A DNA stretch of 64,000 bases, taken from assembly GCF_001999335.1 (NCBI RefSeq), contig NZ_MLHS01000040.1:1-64000 (forward strand), given 5' to 3'. The stretch comes from Rodentibacter sp. Ppn85. GTDB lineage: Bacteria; Pseudomonadota; Gammaproteobacteria; Enterobacterales; Pasteurellaceae. Both the position numbers and the translations under genes were made by a program. The first letter of the stretch is position 1; each line of letters opens with the position of its first letter. Below, piece by piece: positions 27,392-39,571 of the stretch. The notes under the pieces were generated by a model, which ran no database searches, had not been told where the DNA came from, and saw nothing but the letters and a program-made list of their open reading frames with translations.

Positions 27392-29344
27392 ATGAATTTA
27401 AAGAAATTTTTCGCTGTCCCGACACATGAGCCGATTCGTGATAAAAAAGCGGAACGGAATCTTTTTGCCCGCCGAACATTGGTGGCGTTTATTGGTATTC
27501 TTGTGCTCACCGGTGTGCTATTTACCAATATCTATCATCTCCAAGTGATCAATTTTGATACTTATCAAACGCGCTCTAATGGCAATCGAATTAAACTCCT
27601 GCCTGTCCCGCCAACCCGTGGATTAATTTATGATCGCTACGGTGAATTGCTGGCTGAAAATCTGACTTTTTTCGGTTTATACATTGTGCCGGAAAAAACT
27701 GAAAATTTAGACCGCACTTTTGAGGCACTTCGTTATGTTGTCGGTTTAACCGATGAAGATATTGAGAATTTCAAAAAAGAACGCCGCCGTGGCACACGTT
27801 ATACATCTGTTATGCTCAAACCTAATTTAACAGAGGAGCAAATTGCCCGTTTTGCGGTAAACCAATATCAATTTCCAAGCCTTGAGGTACGTCCTTATTT
27901 TAAACGTAATTATTTATATGGCGATATGATGGCGCATATCCTCGGTTATGTGGGTAAAATTAACGATAAAGATGTTGAAAAACTAAAAAAAGACGAGAAA
28001 TTTGCCAATTATGCCGGCTCTCATGATATGGGAAAATTAGGCATTGAGCGTTATTACGAAGATCAATTACACGGCACAACAGGCTTTGAAGAAGTAGAAA
28101 TTAATAATCGTGGAAAAGTGGTCCGTAAATTACGTGAACAATCTGCGGTGGCCGGTCAAAGTATTCATCTTACCATCGATCTTGCCCTTCAACGTTATAT
28201 TACGGATTTACTTGCCGGACAAACAGGTGCGGTAGTTGTGCTTGATCCGAAGGATAGTAGCGTGTTGGCAATGGTTTCTACTCCAAGTTATGACAATAAT
28301 TTATTTGTGGACGGCATTTCCACTGCCAATTATAAAGCATTATTGGAAGATCCGGCCCGACCGCTTTATAGCCGTGCGACACAAGGGATTTACCCACCCG
28401 CTTCAACCGTGAAACCGTTTATTGCCGTTGCGGCGCAAACAGAGAATATTATTAATCAAAACACTACGATTTTTGATCCGGGGTATTGGATGTTACCTAA
28501 TTCGACAAAACGTTTTCGTGATTGGAAAAAAGCAGGACACGGCTACACCGACTTAAATAAAGCGATTACGGAGTCTTCCGATACTTACTTTTACCAAGTG
28601 GCTTATAATTTAGGCATTGATCGTTTATCTTCGTGGATGAAACGTTTTGGTTTCGGTATGCCGACAGGAATCGAGATAAACGAAGAGGCCTCAGCAAATA
28701 TGCCGACTCGGGAATGGAAACAAAAACGCTATAAACGTCAATGGGTACAAGGGGATACGATTTCTGTGGGGATTGGTCAAGGGTATTGGACATCTACCCC
28801 GTTGCAAGTGGCAAAAGCGATAGCTATTTTGGTGAATAACGGCAAAGTAAATACTCCCCATTTAATGAAATCTATTGAAGGTGTAACGGTTAAGCCTTAT
28901 CAAGATCCACGGCTTTATGAAGATATTACCGAGCCGAAACAAGCCTATTGGGACGCTGCAAAGCAGGGGATGTTTAATGTGGTGAATTCCGCTACCGGAA
29001 CAGGGCGAAAGGCTTTTGTCGGAACAAATTATCACGCTGCCGGAAAATCCGGTACGGCACAAGTGTTCAGTCTAAAAGAAAACCAAAGATATAATGCGGC
29101 GGATTTAAAAAAAGAGCTTCATGATCATGCTTGGTTTGCCGCTTATGCTCCTTATGAAAACCCTAGAATGGTGGTAGCGATTATTTTAGAAAATGCTGGC
29201 GGCGGTTCAAGTAATGCCGCTCCGGTTGTGCGTAAAATTATGGATTATTACTTAAATAAACGTTTACCTGAAATAGAACAAAAAGAAAATGCGGATAAGC
29301 CTCAAGGGGTTAACAACTCATTAATGGAAAACGGAACGGAATAA
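27392..29344 (+). CDS. mrdA: Penicillin-binding protein 2
   Basis: Transpeptidase of the elongasome, cross-linking lateral wall peptidoglycan with RodA and MreBCD. The 650-residue protein has one N-terminal membrane anchor (residues about 28-48), a pedestal with [18 protein letters not shown] near residue 72, and the three penicillin-binding motifs: STVK (about 337) in [13 protein letters not shown] in ITESSDTYF (about 391), and KSGTAQ (about 552). An uptake signal lies in the 18-base gap after rlmH. Its stop overlaps the rodA start by one base. Confidence 0.97.
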   Translation: MNLKKFFAVPTHEPIRDKKAERNLFARRTLVAFIGILVLTGVLFTNIYHLQVINFDTYQTRSNGNRIKLLPVPPTRGLIYDRYGELLAENLTFFGLYIVPEKTENLDRTFEALRYVVGLTDEDIENFKKERRRGTRYTSVMLKPNLTEEQIARFAVNQYQFPSLEVRPYFKRNYLYGDMMAHILGYVGKINDKDVEKLKKDEKFANYAGSHDMGKLGIERYYEDQLHGTTGFEEVEINNRGKVVRKLREQSAVAGQSIHLTIDLALQRYITDLLAGQTGAVVVLDPKDSSVLAMVSTPSYDNNLFVDGISTANYKALLEDPARPLYSRATQGIYPPASTVKPFIAVAAQTENIINQNTTIFDPGYWMLPNSTKRFRDWKKAGHGYTDLNKAITESSDTYFYQVAYNLGIDRLSSWMKRFGFGMPTGIEINEEASANMPTREWKQKRYKRQWVQGDTISVGIGQGYWTSTPLQVAKAIAILVNNGKVNTPHLMKSIEGVTVKPYQDPRLYEDITEPKQAYWDAAKQGMFNVVNSATGTGRKAFVGTNYHAAGKSGTAQVFSLKENQRYNAADLKKELHDHAWFAAYAPYENPRMVVAIILENAGGGSSNAAPVVRKIMDYYLNKRLPEIEQKENADKPQGVNNSLMENGTE

Positions 29345-30459
29345 TGGAAGAAAAAATACCAGTTTGGCTTCGTTTATGGAAGCCGTTACATTTGGATTTT
29401 GGGTTATTACTGGGGCTAATTGCTATTAGTGGTTACGGTATGTTAGTGCTTTATAGTGCTTCGGGCGGCAGTGAAATCATGTTTAGAAATCGTATTATTC
29501 AGGTCTTCCTTGGTTTTACGGTAATGTTAGTGATAGCTCAACTTCCGCCTAAATTTTATCAACGGATAGCACCTTATCTTTACTTAGTTGGTTTAATATT
29601 GCTAATTTTGGTGGATGCGATTGGAACAACCAGCAAAGGCGCACAACGCTGGTTGGATCTGGGGTTTATTCGTTTCCAACCTTCCGAGATTGTGAAACTG
29701 GCGGTACCTTTAATGGTGGCGGTTTATTTAGGTAACCGCCCGCTCCCGCCAAAATTAAGCGAAACCTTTATTGCGATAGCGATGATTATTGTGCCGACAT
29801 TGTTGGTCGCAATCCAGCCTGATCTTGGTACTTCAATTTTAGTGAGTGCCTCAGGCTTATTCGTTGTTTTTCTTGCGGGGATGAATTGGTGGCTGATTCT
29901 TGCAGCTGTCGTGGGATTGGCTGGCTTTATTCCGGTTATGTGGCTTTATTTAATGCACGATTATCAGCGCACCCGGGTTCTAACCCTGCTAGATCCGGAA
30001 AAAGACCCGCTCGGGGCCGGGTATCATATTTTGCAATCGAAAATTGCCATCGGCTCGGGGGGAATATGGGGAAAAGGTTGGATGCAAGGCACACAATCAC
30101 AACTTGAATTTCTGCCTGAACCTCATACCGATTTTATTTTTGCCGTGATGAGTGAGGAACATGGTATGGTAGGTTTTGGCATTTTAATCGTGATTTATAT
30201 GTTTATCATTGTTCGTGGTTTAATGATTGCCGTTAATGCACAGACCTCTTTTGGGAGAATTTTAGCGGGAGCTACGACTTTAATTTTTTTCGTGTATTTA
30301 TTCGTCAATATTGGTATGGTGAGTGGCATTTTGCCGGTAGTGGGCGTACCATTGCCATTATTTAGTTATGGTGGCACTTCCTATGTGGCGATTATGGCGA
30401 GTTTTGGCTTAATCATGTCAATCCATACACACCGCACAAGATTTATAAATAGGAACTAA
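29344..30459 (+). CDS. rodA: Rod-shape peptidoglycan glycosyltransferase RodA
   Basis: SEDS-family membrane polymerase that partners PBP2. The 371-residue sequence has about ten hydrophobic segments and the family blocks [14 protein letters not shown] near 120, [10 protein letters not shown] near 160, [25 protein letters not shown] (residues about 218-242), [12 protein letters not shown] near 257 and [16 protein letters not shown] near 336. TAATG links it to mrdA. Other names are mrdB and rodA. Confidence 0.97.
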   Translation: MEEKIPVWLRLWKPLHLDFGLLLGLIAISGYGMLVLYSASGGSEIMFRNRIIQVFLGFTVMLVIAQLPPKFYQRIAPYLYLVGLILLILVDAIGTTSKGAQRWLDLGFIRFQPSEIVKLAVPLMVAVYLGNRPLPPKLSETFIAIAMIIVPTLLVAIQPDLGTSILVSASGLFVVFLAGMNWWLILAAVVGLAGFIPVMWLYLMHDYQRTRVLTLLDPEKDPLGAGYHILQSKIAIGSGGIWGKGWMQGTQSQLEFLPEPHTDFIFAVMSEEHGMVGFGILIVIYMFIIVRGLMIAVNAQTSFGRILAGATTLIFFVYLFVNIGMVSGILPVVGVPLPLFSYGGTSYVAIMASFGLIMSIHTHRTRFINRN

Positions 30460-30509
30460 TTGACGTTTTAGTTTTCTTAGATACAACTTATTTATTGGAA
30501 AATTCATGT

Positions 30510-31115
30510 ATGAAATTCAAAAGGCTTATAAAAGCGATTGCTCTTATGATTATTGCTGCTTTAACCGTTTTACCGGCTCAAGCGCAAAATGATCCTCTGA
30601 AACAGTATGGGATTAAAGGTGCAAATCTGACTCGTACAACATTGATTAGTTCACCAAAAAGTTATACGGTGAAGGGTAGAACCTACACTACGTATAGCTT
30701 TAATAGCGCCAAAGAATATTCAAAAAATGGAACGGCAAGCTATTACCACCGTAAATTTCATGGTCGCCGTACTTCTAGTGGGGAGCTTTATAATGCTAAT
30801 CTTTACACAGCAGCACATAAAACCTTGCCACTAAATTCTTATGTCTTAGTTACTAATTTACGCAATAATAAGAAAACCATTGTACGTATTAACGATCGTG
30901 GCCCTTTTATTCGAGATCGTATTATTGATCTTTCCTATACCGCGGCGAAAGAAATCGGTTTAATTGCCCGTGGTGTAGGGCAGGTGAAAGTCGAGGCATT
31001 ACATGTTGCGGCAAATGGCAAAATTTCCGGTGCAGGGACAAAAACACTTGCGAAACATGCGAGGACTAAAGCAGCCTCAGAGAGGCTTGTCATTAATATC
31101 GAAAAAAACTCGTAA
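30510..31115 (+). CDS. rlpA: RlpA septal-ring protein, truncated before its SPOR domain
   Basis: The ATG at 30510 gives 201 residues with a cleavable signal peptide (MKFKRLIKAIALMIIAALTV then LPAQAQ). Next comes the double-psi beta-barrel: GTASYYHRKFHGRRTSSGELY near 78, AAHKTLPLNSYVLVTNLRNN and the catalytic-type INDRGPFIRDRIIDLSYTAAKEIG near 130. RlpA is a lytic transglycosylase acting on denuded glycan at the septum, although activity varies by species. There is no lipobox cysteine. The frame stops at TAA 31113-31115 just after a run of seven A (31102-31108); one extra A would fuse it with the SPOR-coding frame that follows, for 284 residues, the usual length. So this is a frameshifted rlpA or a sequence error. 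Confidence 0.9.
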   Translation: MKFKRLIKAIALMIIAALTVLPAQAQNDPLKQYGIKGANLTRTTLISSPKSYTVKGRTYTTYSFNSAKEYSKNGTASYYHRKFHGRRTSSGELYNANLYTAAHKTLPLNSYVLVTNLRNNKKTIVRINDRGPFIRDRIIDLSYTAAKEIGLIARGVGQVKVEALHVAANGKISGAGTKTLAKHARTKAASERLVINIEKNS

Positions 31116-31363
31116 ATGAGCGAAGCCGATCAAAAGAACGCTATAAACTAAAAATGTTGGATTTTCACAGTGAAAATCAAGCAAATACTATTATCAATCG
31201 TTTGGCACTTGATAATATAAATTTACAAGTAAATCATCGAGACGGTCGGTACGAGATTCATTTTGGACCGATAGAAGATAAACAGATGATTACACAGTTA
31301 AAAATGAAATTACAAAAAATGGCTAGTGGAAATCCATTGGTCGTTTATACTTACAAAAATTAA
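31106..31363 (+). pseudogene. rlpA: Detached SPOR-domain part of rlpA
   Basis: This frame is open from before the A7 run through to TAA at 31361-31363, and contains an ATG at 31154. It encodes NQANTIINRLALDNINLQV then YEIHFGPIEDKQMITQLKMK, the pattern of a C-terminal SPOR domain that binds denuded septal peptidoglycan. It has no ribosome site of its own that I can see, and sits one frame off rlpA. It is best read as the 3' end of rlpA separated by a one-base deletion in poly(A). dacA follows 21 bases later. Confidence 0.85.
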
Positions 31364-31384
31364 GATGTTATTAAAGGAAATTCA

Positions 31385-32569
31385 ATGTTAAAGCTAAGCA
31401 CTAAATTAACAAAAACAGTATTTTTTTCAGGGATTATTGCGTTATCCTCTGTTGTTTCGGCTCAGGATGTGCAATACGGTATTAGTCCACCGGAAGTGAA
31501 TGCACAAACCTATATTTTAATGGACTATAATTCAGGAGCTATACTTGCTTCGTTAAATCCCGATCAACGCCAATATCCCGCCTCCTTAACGAAAATGATG
31601 ACGAGCTATGTGGTAGGGCAAGCGTTAAAACAGGGCAAAATCCATAATTCCGATATGGTGACTATTGGTGAAAGTGCTTGGGGACGTAATTTCCCTGATT
31701 CGTCAAAAATGTTTTTAAACTTAAATCAACAGGTTTCCGTTGCCGATCTAAATAAAGGTGTGATTATTGTTTCCGGTAACGATGCTTGTGTGGCACTGGC
31801 AGAACATATTTCCGGCACAGTATTAAATTTTGTGGATAGTATGAATAAATATGTCCAACAATTTGGGTTAAAAAATACAAATTTCACTACACCGCACGGT
31901 TTGGATGATCCAAACCAATATTCCAGTGCGCGGGATATGGCGATTATCGGAGCGCATATTATTCGAGATCTACCGGAAGAATATAAAATTTACGCGGAAA
32001 AAGAGTTCACCTTTAACAAAATTAAACAGCCTAACCGTAATGGTTTATTATGGGATAAAAGTATGAAGGTTGACGGTATGAAAACCGGTCATACCAGCCA
32101 AGCCGGTTATAACCTAGCGGCTTCAGCGACGAATCCGAGTAACATGCGTTTAATCTCGGTTGTAATGGGAGTTTCGACTTATAAAGGGCGTGAGGTTGAA
32201 AGTAAAAAACTATTGCAATGGGGTTTCGCGAATTTTGAAACTTTAAAAACTCTTGATGCGAATAAAGAAATTTCAGCGCAACCGGTTTATTACGGCGATG
32301 AAAGCAGCGTGAAGCTAGGCGTGTTGCTAGATAGTTTTATTACCGTGCCAAAAGGTAAACAAGCTGAAGTAAAAGCCCGTTACGAACTAGATAATAAATA
32401 CTTACAGGCCCCTTTAGCAAAAGGTCAGGTGGTCGGTAAAGTGATTTATCAACTTGACGGTAAGGATATTGCGATAGTTAACTTACAAGTAATGCAAGAA
32501 GTTAAAGAAGGCGGATTTTTCGGCAATGCTTGGGATTGGTTGGTTTTAACTATAAAAAGTCTTTTCTAA
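31385..32569 (+). CDS. dacA: D-alanyl-D-alanine carboxypeptidase (PBP5/6 type)
   Basis: Trims the terminal D-alanine from peptidoglycan stem peptides in the periplasm. The 394-residue protein has a signal peptide ending near VVSAQD (residue 27), then the penicillin-binding motifs SLTK in YPASLTKMM (about 67), SGN in VIIVSGNDACVAL (about 130) and KTG in VDGMKTGHTSQAGYNL (about 234). The C-terminal amphipathic helix (GNAWDWLVLTIKSLF) anchors it to the inner membrane. TTAAAGGAAA precedes the ATG. It lies downstream of rlpA in the wall cluster. Confidence 0.96.
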   Translation: MLKLSTKLTKTVFFSGIIALSSVVSAQDVQYGISPPEVNAQTYILMDYNSGAILASLNPDQRQYPASLTKMMTSYVVGQALKQGKIHNSDMVTIGESAWGRNFPDSSKMFLNLNQQVSVADLNKGVIIVSGNDACVALAEHISGTVLNFVDSMNKYVQQFGLKNTNFTTPHGLDDPNQYSSARDMAIIGAHIIRDLPEEYKIYAEKEFTFNKIKQPNRNGLLWDKSMKVDGMKTGHTSQAGYNLAASATNPSNMRLISVVMGVSTYKGREVESKKLLQWGFANFETLKTLDANKEISAQPVYYGDESSVKLGVLLDSFITVPKGKQAEVKARYELDNKYLQAPLAKGQVVGKVIYQLDGKDIAIVNLQVMQEVKEGGFFGNAWDWLVLTIKSLF

Positions 32570-32678
32570 AACCTCTTGAATTTTAACCGCACTTCCCCAT
32601 TTTACAAAGGAACCCTATTACCTCAAACAAGGCAGACTTAGGATCTGCCCTTTGTCTCACTCAACATAGAGAAGAATT

Positions 32679-32957
32679 ATGGCAACGGAACAAGATTACG
32701 AAAAATTGAAAGAATTAATGGAATTTCCTACTGCAATGACTTTTAAAGTAGCAGGCATAAATCGTGAAAATTTAGCACAGGATTTAATTTCTGTCGTACA
32801 AAAATATATCCCAGGGGACTATATTCCTAAAGAAAAACGCAGTAGTAAAGGTACATATAATTCTGTTTCTATTGATGTAGTTGCACAGAACTTTGAGCAA
32901 GTAGAAACGCTCTATAAAGAGCTCGCTAAAGTTGAAGGTGTGAAAATAGTTATTTAG
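32679..32957 (+). CDS. ybeD: YbeD-like DUF493 protein
   Basis: A 92-residue protein with [20 protein letters not shown] near residue 17 and [25 protein letters not shown] near 58, the conserved pattern of the YbeD family, which has an ACT-like fold. Function is not established. It is found between dacA and lipB in many gammaproteobacteria, as here, and ends one base before the lipB start, so the two are probably co-translated. Confidence 0.93.
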   Translation: MATEQDYEKLKELMEFPTAMTFKVAGINRENLAQDLISVVQKYIPGDYIPKEKRSSKGTYNSVSIDVVAQNFEQVETLYKELAKVEGVKIVI

Positions 32958-32958
32958 T

Positions 32959-33600
32959 ATGGCGACACTACCACTTATCGTACGCCAACTTGGTTTACAG
33001 GATTATCAAGAAACTTGGCATAAAATGCAAAGTTTTACGGACAATCGCAATGTTGAAACCGCAGATGAGATCTGGTTGGTAGAACATCCTGCGGTATTTA
33101 CTCAAGGGCAAGCGGGAAAACCGGAACATTTGTTGCAAAGTTCTAATATCCCCGTTGTGCAATCCGATCGTGGCGGGCAAATTACGTATCATGGGCCGGG
33201 TCAGCAAATTATGTATGTGTTGATTGATATTCGCCGCCATCAAGACTTAAATGTTCGTCAATTAGTAACCGCACTTGAGCAGGTGGTGGTAAAAACTTTA
33301 GCGGATTACAGTATTGAAGGATACCCTAAACCGGATGCTCCGGGCGTCTATATTGACGGTAAGAAAATTTGCTCATTAGGATTGCGTATTCGTAAAGGTT
33401 GTTCTTTCCACGGATTGGCATTCAATATCCATATGGATTTAACGCCATTTCATTATATTAATCCTTGTGGCTATGCCGGTTTAGAAATGTGCCAACTTGC
33501 CGATTTTATCGCGAAAGAAGAGGCGACATTAGATCAAGTCTCCCCCAAATTAATTAAACACTTTGCCGAACTTTTGGGCTATAATGTAACGAATATTTAA
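32959..33600 (+). CDS. lipB: Octanoyl-ACP:protein N-octanoyltransferase
   Basis: Transfers octanoate from acyl carrier protein to lipoyl domains, the first step of endogenous lipoylation. The 213-residue sequence shows [20 protein letters not shown] near residue 73, the lysine of [19 protein letters not shown] near 135 and the nucleophile cysteine in [11 protein letters not shown] near 172. ybeD precedes it directly and lipA follows. Confidence 0.96.
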   Translation: MATLPLIVRQLGLQDYQETWHKMQSFTDNRNVETADEIWLVEHPAVFTQGQAGKPEHLLQSSNIPVVQSDRGGQITYHGPGQQIMYVLIDIRRHQDLNVRQLVTALEQVVVKTLADYSIEGYPKPDAPGVYIDGKKICSLGLRIRKGCSFHGLAFNIHMDLTPFHYINPCGYAGLEMCQLADFIAKEEATLDQVSPKLIKHFAELLGYNVTNI

Positions 33601-33604
33601 CAAT

Positions 33605-33632
33605 AAAAATGCCTATTCTAGGCATTTTTCTT
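33605..33632 (+). terminator. Hairpin between lipB and lipA
   Basis: AAATGCCTA (33607-33615) and TAGGCATTT (33619-33627) pair with a three-base loop, followed by TTCTTT. It probably ends part of the lipB message before lipA. Confidence 0.7.
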
Positions 33633-33644
33633 TAGGAAAGAATC

Positions 33645-34607
33645 ATGTCAACGCCATTTAAAATGGAACGAGGTGTCAAATATCGTGACGCTGCTAAAAC
33701 TTCCATTATTCCTGTAAAAAATATTGATCCCAATCAAGAGTTGTTGAAAAAACCAGAATGGATGAAAATTAAATTACCGGCAAATTCACTGAAAATTGAA
33801 GATATTAAAAACGGTATGCGTCGCCATGGATTGCACTCGGTCTGTGAAGAGGCTTCTTGTCCGAATTTACATGAATGCTTTAACCATGGTACTGCCACTT
33901 TTATGATTTTGGGGGCGATTTGTACCCGCCGTTGTCCGTTTTGTGATGTTGCACACGGAAAACCTTTACCGCCCGATCCGGAAGAACCGCGTAAACTCGC
34001 TGAAACTATTCAAGATATGAAATTGAAATATGTGGTGATCACGTCCGTAGATCGGGATGATTTGCCGGATCGCGGTGCAGGGCATTTTGCAGACTGTGTA
34101 AAAGAAGTACGAGCGTTGAATCCGGGAATTAAAATTGAAATTTTAGTACCGGATTTTCGTGGTCGTATTTCCCAAGCATTAGAAAAACTAAAAGAGAATC
34201 CACCGGATGTATTTAATCACAATTTAGAAAATGTACCGCGTCTGTACAAAGAAATTCGCCCGGGGGCGGATTATGAATGGTCGCTAAAATTACTTCGTGA
34301 ATTTAAGGAAATGTTCCCGAATATCCCGACAAAATCGGGTTTGATGGTTGGTTTGGGGGAAACTAATGAAGAAATTTTAAACGTTATGCGAGATTTACGC
34401 GATAACGGCGTGACGATGCTCACTTTAGGGCAGTATTTACAGCCAAGCCGTCATCATCTTCCGGTTGCACGTTATGTTCCGCCTGTGGAATTTGATGAGT
34501 TCCGAGACAAAGCTAATGCGATGGGCTTTGAGCACGCGGCTTGCGGCCCTTTTGTTCGTTCCTCTTATCATGCGGATCTCCAAGCCAGTGGCGGTTTAGT
34601 AAAATAA
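33645..34607 (+). CDS. lipA: Lipoyl synthase
   Basis: A radical SAM enzyme that inserts two sulfur atoms into octanoyl groups on lipoyl domains. The 320-residue protein has the auxiliary cluster motif [12 protein letters not shown] near residue 67 and the radical SAM motif CTRRCPFC near 93, then [19 protein letters not shown] near 125. The C-terminal FVRSSYHAD carries the conserved serine that coordinates the auxiliary cluster. AGGAAAGAATC precedes the ATG. It ends at a strong bidirectional terminator. Confidence 0.97.
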   Translation: MSTPFKMERGVKYRDAAKTSIIPVKNIDPNQELLKKPEWMKIKLPANSLKIEDIKNGMRRHGLHSVCEEASCPNLHECFNHGTATFMILGAICTRRCPFCDVAHGKPLPPDPEEPRKLAETIQDMKLKYVVITSVDRDDLPDRGAGHFADCVKEVRALNPGIKIEILVPDFRGRISQALEKLKENPPDVFNHNLENVPRLYKEIRPGADYEWSLKLLREFKEMFPNIPTKSGLMVGLGETNEEILNVMRDLRDNGVTMLTLGQYLQPSRHHLPVARYVPPVEFDEFRDKANAMGFEHAACGPFVRSSYHADLQASGGLVK

Positions 34608-34642
34608 AAACGACATCAAAAATGACCGCACTTTTACTGAGT

Positions 34643-34679
34643 AAAATGGGTTGCTTTAAAAAAGCAACCCATTTTTTTA
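34643..34679. terminator. Bidirectional terminator between lipA and the YidE-type gene
   Basis: The arms ATGGGTTGCTTT and AAAGCAACCCAT form a long stem with A-rich sequence on one side and seven T on the other. It lies between convergent genes. Confidence 0.85.
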
Positions 34680-34684
34680 TCGGC

Positions 34685-36340
34685 CTAAGCCACCCAGAGC
34701 AATACCGCCAGTAGCTGCGGTGAAATAATTCTCAGGAACATCACTAACGGATAAACCGTCGCGTAAGAAAGTGAGGCTGCGCCACTGTCTTCTTTGATTT
34801 CATTAGCGAAGGCAAGAGCGGGCGGATCCGTCATCGAACCGGCGAGTAGCCCGCAAATACTGAGATAATTAAGTTTGGCATATATGCGTGCAATAATTCC
34901 AACAATCATCAGCGGGATGAAGGTAATAAACATTCCATATCCCATCCATTCAAGCCCGGCACCATTTACCAACGTATCGATAAAATTACCGCCGGATTTT
35001 AAACCCACAACCGCAAGGAAAAGCACAATACCGATTTCACGTAAGGCAAGGTTTGCACTTGGCGGCATAAACCAGTAAAGTTTCCCTATGCTACCGACTC
35101 GGGCAAGAATCAATGCGATAACAAGCGGCCCTCCCGCTAAACCGAGTTTAAGGGCGACAGGGAAGCCGGGGATATAAAAAGGGATGGAGCCGAGTAGAAC
35201 ACCCAAGCCGATACCAATAAATACGGGTAACATTTGTACTTGTTGAAGCTTCTGTTGCGCGTTGCCGATAACGGAGATGGCTTGATTTAGCATATCGGCA
35301 TGTCCGACCATATGTAGCACATCTCCAAATTGCAGCGTACTGTTACCACTTGGCACTAATTCCACACCTGCACGGTTTAAGCGTGAAATGACAACACCGT
35401 ATTTTTGGTGAACATGAAGCGTGCGGATTTTTTTACCCAATACTTTTTCATTGGTGACAACAACACGCTCGGCACGAATTTCTCCACTATTGGAAATGGG
35501 AGGCATATCCACTTCATCACCAATAATTAAGCGCATTTTTTTCAATGCTTTTCTTTCACCGACTAAATGCAATATATCGTCAAGATGAATTTCAGTATTG
35601 GCTTTGGGGACGATAACGCTGTCTCCGCGTTTTAATCGTGAACAAACGACTTCTTCATCATCAAATCCCGGAATCTCGACTAAAGTGATTCCCTGTAAAT
35701 TATGATTGCTGACTTTCACCGAAATAGTGTGTAAATTTTCTTTGTCATGCCCATTTTCTTTGTTAAAACGATTTGCCTCATCTTCAATTTTTATTTTAAA
35801 GAATAGACGAATCAACCACATAGAAAGTAAAATTCCACAAATTCCGAAAGGATATGCCATGGCGTATGCCGTACCCATAGTTGCCGTAGCTTGTGACATA
35901 CCTAATTCACTTAAAACCAGCTGACCCGCACCTAAAGAAGGGGTATTTGTTACTGCGCCGGAATAAATGCCTAAAACAATATCTAATGGCACATTTGCTA
36001 TTTTGTGTAAAACGAACACAAAAAACGAGCCGATGAATACGATTAAAATAGCGAGGATATTGAGTTTTAAACCGGATTCCCTCAGTGAGGAAAAAAAGCC
36101 GGGGCCTACCTGAATCCCAATGGCATAAACAAATAAAATTAAACCGAATTCCTGCACAAAATGCAGAATATCGACATTCAGTTGTAAGCCATACTTACTG
36201 GTAAAATGCGAAACAAAAATTCCGCCAAATAATACGCCGCCAATTCCTAAACCGACACCTTTAATCTTCCAATGTCCAATCCACAGCCCAATAACTGCAG
36301 CAAGGGCAAGGAGGCTAATAGTGATTGCAATCTCGCTCAT
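34685..36340 (-). CDS. Putative transporter, AspT/YidE/YbjL family
   Basis: A 551-residue membrane protein with five to six hydrophobic segments at each end and two RCK_C/TrkA-C-type cytosolic domains between them (residues about 195-365, with repeated GDDVLHLVGE-like strands: [14 protein letters not shown] and [14 protein letters not shown]). The block [15 protein letters not shown] near 128 and [15 protein letters not shown] near 490 are the repeated family motifs. The YidE group lacks a firmly known substrate; the family includes the aspartate:alanine exchanger AspT. It is divergent from the SbmA/BacA-like gene. Confidence 0.88.
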   Translation of the reverse strand: MSEIAITISLLALAAVIGLWIGHWKIKGVGLGIGGVLFGGIFVSHFTSKYGLQLNVDILHFVQEFGLILFVYAIGIQVGPGFFSSLRESGLKLNILAILIVFIGSFFVFVLHKIANVPLDIVLGIYSGAVTNTPSLGAGQLVLSELGMSQATATMGTAYAMAYPFGICGILLSMWLIRLFFKIKIEDEANRFNKENGHDKENLHTISVKVSNHNLQGITLVEIPGFDDEEVVCSRLKRGDSVIVPKANTEIHLDDILHLVGERKALKKMRLIIGDEVDMPPISNSGEIRAERVVVTNEKVLGKKIRTLHVHQKYGVVISRLNRAGVELVPSGNSTLQFGDVLHMVGHADMLNQAISVIGNAQQKLQQVQMLPVFIGIGLGVLLGSIPFYIPGFPVALKLGLAGGPLVIALILARVGSIGKLYWFMPPSANLALREIGIVLFLAVVGLKSGGNFIDTLVNGAGLEWMGYGMFITFIPLMIVGIIARIYAKLNYLSICGLLAGSMTDPPALAFANEIKEDSGAASLSYATVYPLVMFLRIISPQLLAVLLWVA

Positions 36341-36502
36341 GCTAACCTCATTAACTAAATCTAACTATTATGGATTATAGCAATTTGAATTTTGAAAACG
36401 GTAACTAAACTCAAAAAATGATAACTTCATCACAATTTTTCTTGCTTAATCATAAACTCTGCCTAAAATGACCGCACTTTTATTTTTTACGGGTATATTT
36501 TT

Positions 36503-38290
36503 ATGGATTACGGACAAGAAGCGATCACATCGCTCCTTTGGATTTTAAGAACGCTTGCTATTACAGCAGTGGTATTTAGTTTAGGGATTTTTTTACTGGT
36601 GCGTTTTACGCATTGGGGAAAGCAATTTTGGATGTTTGCCGGCGGTTATCTTTCGCCAAAGCGTAGCATTAAACCCTTATTATTTTTCTTGTTGATTGTG
36701 GCACTGACTCTAGTGAGTGTACGTGTCAGTTTACTGTATTCCGAATGGAACAATAGTATGTACACGTCGCTACAAGAATTTAATGAACCCGTCTTTTGGC
36801 AACAAATGGTATTGTTTTGTGTCATTGCCACCAGTTCAGTTTCCACTTATCTAGCAAGCTATTATGTTGAACAACGTTTTGTGATTGATTGGATTACTTG
36901 GCTCAATGATGAACTAACCGGTAAATGGATGGCAAATCGCGCTTACTATAAAACCCAATATCTGTCCGCTAATTTAGATAACCCTGATCAACGGATTCAA
37001 CAAGATATACAATCTTATGTCAAAACCACATTGTCATTAAGCACCGGTGTTATTGATGCGGTTACCTCCATGATTTCCTACACTATTTTATTATGGGGAT
37101 TGGCGGGACCAATGATGTTCTTGGGGGTAGAAATTCCGCATATGATGGTTTTCTTGGTCTTTGCTTATGTGATTTTCAGTACGCTAATTGCATTCAGACT
37201 TGGGCGTCCGCTCATCAGTCTAAATTTTGCTAACGAACGTTTGAATGCAAACTATCGATATTCCCTGATTCGTATTAAAGAATATGCGGAAAGTATTGCA
37301 TTTTACGCTGGAGAAAAGGTAGAACAAAATCAGCTTTATCGCCAATTTCGTTCAGTGATCAAAAATATGTGGGATATTGTATTTAGAACCTTGAAATTTT
37401 CTGGTTTCAACTTAGTAGTGAGTCAAGTTTCTGTCGTATTCCCCATACTGATCCAAGTGGGGCGTTATTTTGAAAAACAGATCAAACTGGGTGATTTAAT
37501 ACAAACATTACAAGTGTTCGGTCAATTACATTCCAATTTATCTTTCTTCCGTAGCTCGTATGATAACTTTGCTGGCTATAAAGCGACCCTTGACCGTTTA
37601 ACTGGCTTTACTTACGCCATTGATATGGCAAATCGTGAATCGAAAACAGATATTCATGTCAGTGAAAAGGATGTGATTTTTGAACATTTAAGCATTAAAA
37701 ATCCCTTTGGGCAGACATTAATTGAGAATTTAAACTTGGTGTTACCACAAGGGGCAAGTTTATTGATCCAAGGGAATTCCGGCGCAGGAAAAACTTCTTT
37801 ATTACGTACAGCTGCCGGACTTTGGTCTTATTCTTTAGGAAAAGTATATTGCCCGAAAGAGCAACTTTTCCTTTCACAAAAACCTTATTTGCCGCAAGGT
37901 AGCCTACTGACAGCATTGGCATATCCGAAAAATGTGGAAGAAATTGACCGCACTTTGGTAGAACAAATCTTACGCAAAGTTCAACTTGGGCATTTACTCG
38001 AACGCATTGAGCAAGAGCAAGATTGGACTCGTATTCTTTCCCTTGGCGAGCAACAACGTTTAGCCTTTGCCCGACTATTGCTGCATAAACCGAAAGTCGC
38101 CTTTTTAGATGAAGCAACGGCGAGTATAGACGAAGGATTGGAATATGCGATGTATCGTTTATTAAAAGATGAATTACCGACAACGACAATTATTAGCGTG
38201 GGGCATCGTTCTACATTGAAGGCTTTCCATCAACAGCAGCTTAATCTTTTATCTAAAGGCGAATGGTCGTTAAATCAACTCAATGGATAA
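36503..38290 (+). CDS. SbmA/BacA-like ABC transporter with fused ATPase (YddA type)
   Basis: This 595-residue protein fuses a six-helix SbmA/BacA-type membrane domain (EWNNSMYTSLQEFNEPVFWQQ near residue 82, and DNPDQRIQQDIQ near 161) to a nucleotide-binding domain. The Walker A is GNSGAGKTS near 428, the signature LSLGEQQRLAFARLL near 513 and Walker B VAFLDEAT near 535. The ABCD-like family moves peptides or very-long-chain lipids; here the substrate is unknown. An uptake signal sits at its promoter and another in the coding region. It lies upstream of mreBCD but is separated from them by 150 bases. Confidence 0.88.
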   Translation: MDYGQEAITSLLWILRTLAITAVVFSLGIFLLVRFTHWGKQFWMFAGGYLSPKRSIKPLLFFLLIVALTLVSVRVSLLYSEWNNSMYTSLQEFNEPVFWQQMVLFCVIATSSVSTYLASYYVEQRFVIDWITWLNDELTGKWMANRAYYKTQYLSANLDNPDQRIQQDIQSYVKTTLSLSTGVIDAVTSMISYTILLWGLAGPMMFLGVEIPHMMVFLVFAYVIFSTLIAFRLGRPLISLNFANERLNANYRYSLIRIKEYAESIAFYAGEKVEQNQLYRQFRSVIKNMWDIVFRTLKFSGFNLVVSQVSVVFPILIQVGRYFEKQIKLGDLIQTLQVFGQLHSNLSFFRSSYDNFAGYKATLDRLTGFTYAIDMANRESKTDIHVSEKDVIFEHLSIKNPFGQTLIENLNLVLPQGASLLIQGNSGAGKTSLLRTAAGLWSYSLGKVYCPKEQLFLSQKPYLPQGSLLTALAYPKNVEEIDRTLVEQILRKVQLGHLLERIEQEQDWTRILSLGEQQRLAFARLLLHKPKVAFLDEATASIDEGLEYAMYRLLKDELPTTTIISVGHRSTLKAFHQQQLNLLSKGEWSLNQLNG

Positions 38291-38417
38291 CTGAGTAAAA
38301 GTGCGGTCGTTTTTTAGCGCATTTTTCTTATGGGGTATAAAAATACTGTTATCAATAGCGATTTTTTGGTACATTTAGCACAATTTTTTGTGCATTCAAA
38401 TATGATCAAATTTTTAA

Positions 38418-39497
<1,080 letters not shown>

Positions 39498-39510
39498 TTT
39501 ATCATCAATA

Positions 39511-39543
39511 AAAAGTGCGGTTGATTTTGACCGCACTTTTGCT
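39511..39543 (+). terminator. Paired uptake-signal hairpin between mreB and mreC
   Basis: AAAAGTGCGGT (39511-39521) and ACCGCACTTTT (39530-39540) form an 11-bp stem with a TTGAT-rich loop, ending in T. It could lower mreC and mreD expression relative to mreB. Confidence 0.75.
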
Positions 39544-39571
39544 TTAAGCCATTAATGGATTAGGTGTTTTA

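Noticed and set aside
36419..36434. CRP-like TGATAACTTCATCACA between the YidE-type and SbmA-like genes
   Set aside because: Only one half-site (TCACA) is good; the other deviates at two of five positions.
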